Source: Mimachlamys varia
Taxonomy: Eukaryota > Mollusca > Bivalvia > Pectinida > Pectinidae
Reading direction: 5' to 3'
DNA: 64,000 nucleotides
Assembly: GCA_947623455.1 (NCBI GenBank)
Contig: OX392527.1
Span: 63,811,115-63,875,114 of the forward strand
A program made the position numbers and the translations under genes. Within the stretch, counting starts at the first letter, position 1. Every line of letters begins with the position of its first letter. The notes beneath the pieces were generated by a model, which was not told the origin of the DNA, did no database searches, and worked only from the letters and a program-made list of their open reading frames with translations. This document shows positions 11,201 through 23,200 of the stretch, in pieces.

Positions 11201-14200
11201 ATTTCAATGGAATTAATAATTGGAATCATTTTTTTCATCAGATTCACAATATGATCATGCAAATAATAAATTTTTTTTATTCAATTTTTGTAATTTTGGG
11301 ATATAAACCCTCAAATTCTTTACTTAGAAGAAAAATCAATGTTTCTCACAAATAATGAAAGTTAAAGCAGCCAAACTTAGATTATAGGTATATTGTGGGA
11401 TGTGTAATATGCATATGATTATATAAGTGACAAAGCAGGGCAGACGACAGATATACTTACCCATAATTCTTGCCAAATATGTCTTGTTTGATTTATAATT
11501 CATTTGTTGAAGTAGAAGGCAGAGAATCAATGTTTTCTTTTCTTTTGATGGATTTACAGTCTCATAAACAGTCAGTGTACAGCTACTAGTGCCACTCCGA
11601 TGATGGCAGCCGTCATGGGGAGACAACTCCAATGTGTCCAAGAACTGCAGGCATGTGGGGCGTCGCTGGAAATCCAGGATATTAAAGGAGACACTGTGTA
11701 CCACTATGCTGTACAGGGAGACACAAAAACCATCCCAGTAATTATTTCCATATTTATTCGAGGATTAACCTTTTATTTTATTTAGTTGATGCGATCACAA
11801 ATCCAATGGAGCATGAGGTAAATTGCATAAATGCGAAGCACTTAATTTCGTCAAATTTACTAACTGCTCTATTGAATTTATGACCTCATAAACTAAACAA
11901 AATCAAAGGTTAATTTTTAGGTCATCTGACCCAAAGGGTCAGGATGACCTATAGTCATCATGCTTCGTCCGTCGTCGTGCGCCGTGCGTCGTGCGCCGTG
12001 CGTCGTGCGTCGTGCGCCGTCCGTAAACTTTTCCATTTAAACATCTTCTTCTCATAAACCAAAAGGCCCATAGACCCAATATTGGGCCTGTGGCATGCTG
12101 GGATAAAGGGCTACCAAGTTTGTTCAAAGAAATGACCTTGACCTTCATTCAAGGTCACAGGGGCCAAAAAGGTCAAAATCTTTGAACGACTTCTTCTGAA
12201 TAACCAAAAGGCCCAGAGACCTGATATTGGTCCTGTGTTATGCTGAGATAAAGGGCTACCAAGTTTGTTCAAAGAAATGACCTTGACCTTCATTCAAGGT
12301 CACAGGGGACAAAACGGTCATAATTTTTAAACGACTTCTTCTGAATAACCAAAAGGCCCAGAGACCTAATATTGGGCCTGTGGCATGCTGGGATAAAGGG
12401 CTACCAAGTTTGTTCAAACAAATGACCTTGACCTTCATTCAAGGTCACAGGGGCCAAAAAGGTCAAAATCTTTGAACGACTTCTTCTGAATAACCAAAAG
12501 GCTCAGAGACCTGATATTGGTCCTGTGTTATGCTGGGATAAAGGGCTACCAAGTTTGTTCAAACAAATGACCTTGACCTTCATTCAAGGTCACAGGGGCC
12601 AAAAAGGTCAAAATCTTTTTAAACAACTTCTTCTGAATAACCAAAAGGCCCAGAGACCTGATATTGGTCCTGTGTTATGCTGAGATATAGGGCTACCAAG
12701 TTTGTTCAAAGAAATGACCTTGACCTTCATTCAAGGTCACAGGGGACAAAACGGTCATAATTTTTAAACGACTTCTTCTGAATAACCAAAAGGCCCAGAG
12801 ACCTAATATTGGGCCTGTGGCATGCTGGGATAAAGGGCTACCAAGTTTGTTCAAACAAATGACCTTGACCTTCATTCAAGGTCACAGGGGCCAAAAAGGT
12901 CAAAATCTTTGAACGACTTCTTCTGAATAACCAAAAGGCCCAGAGACCTGATATTGGTCCTGTGTTATGCTGGGATAAAGGGCTACCAAGTTTGTTCAAA
13001 CAAATGACCTTGACCTTCATTCAAGGTCACAGGGGCCAAAAAGGTCAAAATCTTTTTAAACAACTTCTTCTGAATAACCAAAAGGCCCAGAGACCTGATA
13101 TTGGTCCTGTGTTATGCTGAGATATAGGGCTACCAAGTTTGTTCAAAGAAATGACCTTGACCTTCATTCAAGGTCACAGGGGACAAAACGGTCATAATTT
13201 TTAAACGACTTCTTCTGAATAACCAAAAGGCACAGAGACCTAATATTGGGCCTGTGGCATGCTGGGATAAAGGGCTACCAAGTTTGTTCAAAGAAATGAC
13301 CTTGACGTTCATTCAAGGTCACAGGGACCAAAACGGTCATAATCTTTAAACAACTTCTTCTGAATAACCAAAAGGCCCAGAGACCTGATATTGGGCCTGT
13401 GGCATGCTGGGATAAAGGGCTACCAAGTTTGTTCAAAGAAATGACCTTGACTTTCATTCAAGGTCACTGGGGCCAAAACGGTCATAATCTTTAAACGACT
13501 TCTTCTGAATAACCAAAAGGCCCAGATACCTAATATTGGGCCTGTGGCATGCTGGGATAAAGGGCTACCAAGTTTGTTCAAAGAAATGACCTTGGCTTTC
13601 ATTCAAGGTCACTGGGGCCAAAACGGTCATAATCTTTAAACATTTTCTTCTGAATAACCAAAAGGCCCAGATACCTAATATTGGGCCTGTGGCATGCTGG
13701 GATAAAGGGCTACCAAGTTTGTTCAAACAAATGACCTTGACTTTCATTCAAGGTCACAGGGGCCAAAACGGTCATAATCTTTAAACGACTACTTCTGAAT
13801 AACCAAAAGGCCCAGAGACCTGATATTGGGCCTGTGGCATGCTGGGATAAAGGGCTACCAAGGTTGTTCAAAGAAATGATCTTGACTTTCATTCAAGGTC
13901 ACAGGGACCAAAACGGTCATAATCTTTAAACAATTTCTTCTGAATAACCAAAAGGCCCAGAGATCTAATATTGGGCCTGTGGCATGCTGGGATAAAGGGC
14001 TACCAAGTTTGTTCAAAGAAATGACCTTGACTTTCATTCAAGGTCACGGGGGCCAAAACGAAACTGTTGTTATTTTTCGTGTAGTCAAAAATCCAAGATG
14101 GCCTCCACAGCGGCCATTTTGAAAACACATTCTAAACTTCTCAAGTTCTACCAGTGGAATTGAGCTGAAACTTGCCAGAAATGATATCCTGAGATTGTCC

Positions 14201-17200
14201 CAACAAAGTGTTGTTATTTTTCAAGCCCATCAGAAATCCAAGAAGGCCACTATCTTGAACTTGGCAATCTATACAGGCATATTATAACTTGATTTAATGA
14301 CTACATGTATTTTCATAGTGATTTTACAATTGGTAGTCAGATGACCGTTAAGGCCCGTTGGGCCTCTTGTTATATTTACAATATTTTTCTGTGAATGGAT
14401 CATAACTAGTGTATTCATAAAAATCCTATTTGTGGTCATAAATTTCCTTTTAAAACTAATAATCGTGTGGATGGTTCGATAAAAGTAACAGCATGACACT
14501 TGCAAAAGCCGGAGTTAACTCCACCCATGTCTATTGTTGATGATGTCACACAATTGAATCCCTAACCCAGATAAATTGCATAGCTCCAAACACGTATTGT
14601 TGTTGACATCATTGAAATTTGGATATTGAAGGAAAAATCTAGTTAGTTGAACAATGGATATCAAGTGAAAGTTGGTGTAGACTGTACCTATTTCAAGTTA
14701 TTTTCATAAAAAGAGTTCATTGACTTCAAATGTATAAATATTATGACTGTTTTTGTAGGTTGTGCTATCGGACAGTAAAATTTTCCTTTTCTACATATAC
14801 GTGTTCGTATATTTTCAGGTACTTGCTCGAACTGACATGAACAAGGTCATGAGCTGGATGAACCACAGCGGCTTGACCTGCCTCAGTGTAGCCTGTGAGA
14901 AAGGTTGTTCAGAGGCCGTAGAAGAGTTGCTGCTAGTCGGGGCAGACCCGTTTATATCTTCTGCGGACTGTTTCCCGATCCATTTAGCTGTAAAGGGAGG
15001 ATTCCAAAGGTATTCATATTTTTACTCTTGAGTTTCAGAAATTAAATTGCATGGTACCTTTCATTTCAAATGAATTATAGCAGTATTTTAAATATCCTAT
15101 GTACCAATCAGAAAAATGTCCACGCCACGCACAATTCCACTTTTACAGTATAACGACTGATCAACATGTTGGCCAATTTCTACAATGTGAAGCACTTTTA
15201 ATAAACTAATTTTGGAATCTGTTTTTCCTGCATGACTATTATAGAGCTTGGTTAAACGATTTCTGTTAGAAAATATTTTTGTGGTACTTTTGTGAGAAAC
15301 AATAACCAGGTTTTTGTGGTACTTTTTTGAGAAATAATAAACAGATAATTGAAATAAACAAAAACAATGCTTTGTATGTAAAGAAATAATTAGACTGGCA
15401 TTCTTTGTGTTGCTAAGTGAATAGTGTATTTTAAGTGTGGTAAAGTGGGTAGTGTATTTTGAAGTTGGCGATAAGTGGGTAGTGTATTTTTTAGGGTGGC
15501 TTAGTGAATAATGTATTTTTAAGGTGGTAAAGTGAATAGTGTATTTTGAAGTTGGCGATAAGTGGGTAGTGTATTTTTTAGGGTGGCTTAGTGAATAATG
15601 TATTTTTAGTGTCGCAATAAGTTGGTAGTGTATTTTTTAGGGTGGTTAAGCGGTAGTGTATTTTTTAGGGTGGCTTAGTGAATAATGTATTTTAAGTGTG
15701 GCGATAAGTGGGTAGTGTATTTTTTAGGGTGGTTAAGTGGTAGTGTATTTTTTAGGGTGGCTAAGTGAATAGTGTATTTTTAGTGTGGCAATAAGTGGGT
15801 AGTGTATTTTTTAGGGTGGGTAGTGCTTTTTTTAGGGTGGGTAGTGTATTTTTTAGAGTGTTTCATTTTTTCCATTTTACAGCTGTGTTGAAGCTTTACT
15901 GAAGAAATTCCCCGACCAGGCAAGCTTGCAAGACAACAAAAATGGAGGCACTCCATTTCACTGGGCCAGGACTGACAAGGTAGGAGGAAAAACTGCATAT
16001 ATAGGGGACAAATTATAGCAATAATTCTGGGTTATTATTTACGGCTTCATCGCATCCTAGTTTGTATACATTTATGTAGCTATAGGTCGTCTCAAAGTGG
16101 TTCACAAGTTATTATCCTTGGTTATAGGGCCATAGCAACCAGCCAATATCTTCAGGGTTCTCACTAAGTTTTGCAATAATTGGTTGACTTCAAAAGAATA
16201 GCTGGTTGAATTTTCACATTCTGTAATGTTGACATATATAAAATTCTGAAAAAATAGCCGGTTCAAAGTTGGTGAATAACAGGCTACTTTGCCAGCAACC
16301 GGCTTTTAATGAGAACCCTGATATCTTTCCTAACTCCGGGCATGCATACAGCCAATGCTGCCTGATTTGGACTGTCAAATCTAGTATTCAATAATTCTAG
16401 CCCTGCCAAACCACGTATTCATTAACAGCTGAGTTAAAATGAAAGAATTAATTGCGGCTTAATTAAGTAACCAAATCTTGCTCAGAGACTGCAAGCCTTT
16501 GGTTCCGAGCCCATTGTCCTACCTCAGGACTACCGGGCACCATAGGCATGCCTCTTATTAAGTAAAAAGAGAGCTGAATGCTGCAGATGAACACTAAAAA
16601 TCCAGTATATTGTCTCAATTATTCCCCCTAAAAAAATTGTGGTCATTCCTTAAAATTTCATTTGTAAAGATACATCTATAAGACATAAGTCTTATAGTCT
16701 AATGATTTGGTATTAATTATGACAAAAATTGAATGGTTTTGCAAAAAACACAACATTTGCATAAATTTCACCTCTGAACAACTTCAACCAATCAGAGGTT
16801 TGATAACAAAATACTGCGCCAAACATGGCAGTATATGATGTCATAACTTTTTGCATTTTCTAATTTTTGAGGTTATACAATATAACCTGAAAAAATTTAG
16901 CATTAGAAAAATAGGCAAAATTATATTATACCAGAAAAATATCCTTAATCAAAGCTTATGAACAAGTTTAACATCTGAGCTATGAGTTGCAGACAGTTCC
17001 TTGGCAAAAAAAACCAGGTTTGACAGGTCAAAACAAAATTTTCACCGTAAATCTCAAAAAGGATTTTGGGTGTTAAGGACTTTTTTGGCCTCATTAAATG
17101 TAAAAGTAAACATGAATTTGGAGTTTGCATATTTGTATACTGTATCTATTCAAGAATATTTACAGTCTGTTTGGAATTGATAGTATATTGCCTATACATT

Positions 17201-20200
17201 TCTACGAATGCCTACTGAACTTTATTTTCCGATAAAATCAGTGGATCACGCGCCTATTGGTGCAGCGTGCAGTAATACACTCCGTTACGATTTGAACACG
17301 AGGCCGCGTCACTACTTTACAGTTTTTTTAAATACAATAACAGAAACAAAGACAGTATGGTTTGTTTATATATGAACCTATGTGAAAAAATAACTATAAA
17401 AAGATGTAATCTTTTGGACCTTTTTTGTTTACTTGTTGACTGAAATTTCGCGGGAGTTCCTCACCTCATAAGGCGGCTGTTTCAAGAGTCTACCAAAACC
17501 AAACGATACTGTTTGATTTCATCGCAGTAAGTATCATAATATCTGATTAAAGAAATAATTACACATGGGAATATAGGGTCTGGACAGTAAATATATGGAT
17601 TAAAGTTTCTTTCTGGTGGTTTTATCAAAAGATAAAGTTCAGTAGGATATCGATAGTTGTTTCATTCCAACTAACGATATCCTACTGAACTTTATCCTTT
17701 GATAAAACCACCAGAAAGAAACTTTAATCCTTAATTACAACTATAACAACTAAATTCAAAATCCCTGATGAGAAAACAACCCAGAACTTCCAGTAATCCT
17801 TTCCACTTATCCTGAAACAAAATCTTCCAAACAGATTATTTAAAAAACAAAACAAAAACGTTGCACTGTAATCAAGGCATGCAAGGTTTATTTTCAAAGC
17901 CAACCTACTTTTAATTCTGATTTGATCATAATTACTATTATCGAGGGGACAGGGTGCCAGTTTGGTAAATCCTGTTATCACGGTACCTCATAATGGAATC
18001 ATCAAGATTAAAGGCCCAATATACGTAATTTCAGGATTTTTTTCGGGATTCTGAAAAATAAAATCCAGTTGATAACCATACAAAAATATGTCTAGTAAGT
18101 AAACCGGAGCTGCAACTAACAAGAAACACTTCATTCAGGTGTGGCCCACTTCAACAACAAGCCGTGTTTACAAATACCATGTTTCAACTGCTGCTGTACC
18201 GGTAAACCCCGTAAGAAGTCATCTTGAATTTTGCTGATATTGGTTAATCTTAACTAAATCTCTAAGTATAATAAGTTATAGTCAATTTTTGCCGAAAGTT
18301 ACGTATATTGGGCCTTTAAAGCATAGAAGAGTTTACTTATGTTACATAGGGGTTGAGAGGTGAAGATATCTGACATTCTGCTAACACTAGTCCTCCATCA
18401 CTGGGTAATAGTGGACAAATGGTTATGGTGTCCGACATTCTGATACAGTAGACTCCACTTAATATCACCCCTGTTCATATCACATTCCTCTTTATATCAT
18501 GTTTTTCCTAAGCACCATTTTTCTCTCTATATAATCTATGTAATTTTTTTGGTTAATATCATGTATTTTGAGGTGAATTCCTCTTAAGGTCATGTTTTTT
18601 TAACCAATCACATAAAATATCTAGAAAATGACGTCATTTCCATTAATTTCGGATACAACTTGTACATATTGGTAATTTGACATGTGTAATGTTAAATTAT
18701 GGTTTATATACAATTGAAATGCTTCTCCTTCAACTGCTATTTATTTTTTTGTTTATATCACATGTTTACATTTGCGTATATTTAGGTGTACAGCTTTTAG
18801 TATGCTCTTCAACATGTATTTGTTTATGTCTGTATGCAAATGAGTTGGGAGTATTTATTGACCAATCAGCAATTATCTCCTAGAGGGGTCAGACAGTATA
18901 GAGAGCGCCCTCTTCAGTCATTGAGTTTTGGCGGTTTTGTGTTGTTTGTTTTGATAACTTTCCCGCCCTCCATCCCCAGCTCCACCTATCATCTTTACGT
19001 TATTGGCACTATGTTGATTGTATGCTATATCTTTACTTGTTGTACATGTAGTTTGTTTAATTACTTATCCTTTGTCTAATTGTATGTTTTGATTACCGTT
19101 TTTGTTGAATTCTCTTCAATAAGTGTAGGTGGGCTACTCACTCTCTTTCTTTGTTTTCTTTTTTTAGGCTCATAATTCTTGGGGAATTTCACCCCCAATA
19201 CTTACCTTAGAATAGTCAGGTTATATTTTTCTAGACTTGGCTTTTCTTGAATTGCTCAAGATGCCAGTTAGTCTTAGTTGCTGTTCTTGAATTGCTCAAG
19301 ATGTCTATCAGCAAGCTGGAATTGCTTCAGCTTATCAGTCTTCCTTAGCTTTTCTTGAATTGCTCAAGATACAGGCTCTTGAATTGCTCAAGAGCCGCTC
19401 TTATGTTACTTAAGAGTATGCTGAGTGGGCTTTTATATTAGTTTTAAGTAATCATGTATTATTTCACTAGACTTGGCTTTCTTGAATCACTCAAGATGTC
19501 AGCTAGTCTTAGTTGCTGTTCTTGAATTGCTCAAGATGTCTATCAGCAAGCTGAAATCGCTTCAGCTTATCAGTCTTCCTTGGCTTTTCTTGAATTGCTC
19601 AAGATCCAGGCTCTTGAATTGCTCAAGAGCCGCTCTTATGTCACTTAAGAGTTCTGCTGAGTGGGCCTCTCTTGAATCGCTCAAGAGTTCAGTTAGCCTT
19701 AACATCTCTTTAATTTCCTCAGACTTATTCTCAGCTTCTCCACATTACCTAAGAGTATAGCTACTTCTCTGGAGTTCGTCAGAGTGTAGCTTCTACTCCA
19801 GTTTTCCTCGGAGTTAAGCTTAGGAATATGTTTAAGTTTAAGAGTAGTTTTAGTAGAATATTTGTAGTAGTTAATGCTTGAGTGAGTAGCCCCTGATGCG
19901 CCAAATATTAGATGTATTAAGTTTGTTTTGATTTACGTACATGTTCATATGACATACTTCTGTCTCGAAGCAATAAACAGGTTAACTATGTTCTCGTGTT
20001 TAGTTGTATATAAAATGTTGCATAGAAAATAAAAAATAACCCCAAAAATGTTTTTTATTTGAAATAATGTTATCTATATAACTGTATATTGAAACATCTT
20101 CATATGTACATTGAATAGCTTACTTTTTGTTATGGAGACTGGAAATGCACTAGATTTAGTGGAAAAACATGTTTCTCTAAATGTCACATTCCTGTTAATA

Positions 20201-23200
20201 TCATGTTTTTGTCTTACAAATGCAACATGATATAACAAGGAGTGCACTGTACCACTAGCCTTCCATTACTAGGTCATAACGGCCAAATGGTATAGTTGTC
20301 TTACATTCTGCTACCACTAGCCCTCTACCACTAGGTGGTAATGGCCAAATGGTTTAGGTATCTGACATCCTGCTACCACTGGCCCTCCATCACTAGGTCA
20401 TAATAGCCAAACGGTATAGTTGTCTTACATTCTGCTACCACTAGCCCTCTACCACTAGGTGGTAATGGCCAAATGGTTTAGGTATCTGACATCCTGCTAC
20501 CACTGGCCCTCCATCACTAGGTCATAATAGCCAAACGGTATAGTTGTCTTACATTCTGCTGCCACTAGCCCTCTACCACTAGGTGGTAATGGCCAAATGG
20601 TTTAGGTATCTGACATCCTGCTACCACTGGCCCTCCATCACTAGGTCATAATAGCCAAATGGTATAGTTGTCTTACATTCTGCTACCACTAGCCCTCTAC
20701 CACTAGGTGGTAATGGAAAAATGGTTTAGGTGTCTGACATTCTGCTATCACTAGCCCTCCATCACTGGGTTGTGAGTCTAAACGAGGCCATTTCCAGGTA
20801 CCTGAAGCAGGTCTGTTGTTTCTCTCTCTGAATTTCTGGCTTTAATTTTATCCACCACGAAAACATGACACATCCTAAAATTATGATTATGATAGCTAGT
20901 AACTCATTCACCCATTAAATAAATAAGTGTTCAAATGTGTCATCAGGGGTAGATGATTTGATTGGATGTAAAACACATACAAAACAAATCAGTTGATATG
21001 TCAAGATTTTAGGGTTTATCAGTACATTTCCATGTCAGATGATGGAGTTGCTGTGTTTATCAGTACGTTTCCATGTCAGATGATAGAGTTGCTGTGGTTA
21101 TCAGTACGTTTCCATGTCAGATGATGGAGTTGCTGTGTTTATCAGTATGTTTCCATGTCCAATGATAGAGTTGCTGTGTTTATCAGTACGTTTCCATGTC
21201 AGATGATAGAGTTGCTGTGTTTATCAGTACGTTTCCATGTCAGATGATAGAGTTGCTGTGTTTATCAGTACTTTTCCATGTCAGATGATAGAGTCGCTGT
21301 GTTTATCAGTACATTTCCATGTCAGATGATGATAGAGTTGCTGTGTTTATCAGTACGTTTCCATGTCAGATGATAGAGTTGCTGTGTTTATCAGTACGTT
21401 TCCATGTCAGATGATAGAGTTGCTGTGTTTATCAGTACGTTTCCATGTCAGATGATAGAGTTGCTGTGTTTATCAGTATGTTTCCATGTCAGATGATAGA
21501 GTTGCTGTGTTTATCAGTACGTTTCCATGACAGATGATGGAGTTGCTGTGTTTATCAGTATGTTTCCATGTCAGATGATAGAGTTGTTGTGTTTATCAGT
21601 ACGTTTCCATGTCAGATGATAGAGTTGCTGTGTTTATCAGTACGTTTCCATGTCAGATGATAGAGTTGCTGTGTTTATCAGTACGTTTCCATGTCAGATG
21701 ATAGAGTTGCTGTGTTTATCAGTACGTTTCCATGTCAGATGATAGAGTTGCTGTGTTTATCAGTAAGTTTCCATGTCAGATGATAGAGTTGCTGTGTTTA
21801 TCAGTATGTTTCCATGTCAGATGATAGAGTTGCTGTGTTTATCAGTATGTTTCCATGTCAGATGTTAGAGTTGCTGTGTTTATCAGTATGTTTCCATGTC
21901 AGATGATAGAGTTGCTGTGTTTATCAGTACGTTTCCATGTCAGATGTCGGAGTTGCTGTGTTTATCAGTAAGTTTCCATGTCAGATGATGGAGTTGCTGT
22001 GTTTATCCTTACGTTTCCATGTCAGATGATAGAGTTGCTGTGTTTATCAGTATGTTTCCATGTCAGATGATAGAGTTGCTGTGTTTATCAGTATGTTTCC
22101 ATGTCAGATAATAGAGTTGCTGTGTTTATCAGTACGTTTCCATGTCAGATGATAGAGTTGATGTGTTTATCAGTACGTTTCCATGTCAGATGATAGAGTT
22201 GCTGTGTTTATCAGTACGTTTCCATGTCAGATGATGGAGTTGCTGTGTTTATCAGTACGTTTCCATGTCAGATGATAGAGTTGCTGTGTTTATCAGGACG
22301 ATTCCATGTCAGATGATAGAGTTGCTGTGTTTATCAGTACGTTTCCATGTCAGATGATAGAGTTGCTGTGTTTATCAGTATGTTTCCATGTCAGATGATG
22401 GAGTTGCTGTGTTTATCAGTATGTTTCCATGTCAGATGATAGAGTTGCTGTGTTTATCAGTATGTTTCTATATCAGATGATGGAGTTGCTGTGTTTATCA
22501 GTACGTTTCCATGTCAGATGATAGAGTTGCTGTGTTTATCAGTACGTTTTCATGTCGGATGATGGAGTTGCTGTGTTTATCAGTACGTTTTCATGTCAGA
22601 TGATGGAGTTGCTGTGTTTATCAGTACGTTTCAACGTCAGATGATGGAGTTGCTGTGTTTATCAGTACGTTTCTATGTCAGATGATAGAGTTGCTGTGTT
22701 TATCAGTACGTTTCCATGTCAGATGATAGAGTTGCTGTGTTTATCAGTACGTTTCCATGTCAGATGATGGAGTTGCTGTGTTTATCAGTATGTTTCCATG
22801 TCAGATGATAGAGTTGCTGTGTTTATCAGTACGTTTCCATGTCAGATGATAGAGTTGCTGTGTTTATCAGTACGTTTCCATGTCAGATGATAGAGTTGCT
22901 GTGTTTATCAGTACGTTTCCATGTCAGATGATAGAGTTGCTGTGTTTATCAGTACGTTTCCATGTCAGATGATAGAGTTGCTATGTTTATCAGTACATTT
23001 CCATATCAGATGATGGAGTTGCTGTGTTTATCAGTACGTTTCCATGTCAGATGATGGAGTTGCTGTGTTTATCAGTAAGTTTCCATGTCAGATGATGGAG
23101 TTGCTGTGTTTATCAGTACGTTTCCATGTCAGATGATAGAGTTGATGTGTTTATCAGTACGTTTCCATGTCAGATGATAGAGTTGCTGTGTTTATCAGTA

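Larger units (their letters stand above)
9868..11559 (+). other. Intron 3 of PLA2G6
   Basis: 1,692 bp, GT-AG. It contains a SINE at 9975-10200 and a hAT-like MITE at 10350-10523. A purine-rich stretch of GGGACRGGA-type repeats lies at 10780-10835. The remainder, 10836-11559, is AT-rich with nothing recognised. Confidence 0.8.
11738..14818 (+). other. Intron 4 of PLA2G6
   Basis: 3,081 bp, GT-AG. Mostly a Helitron-like element with 145-bp tandem repeats (11917-14371). The part from 14372 to 14818 is AT-rich with nothing recognised. Confidence 0.8.
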
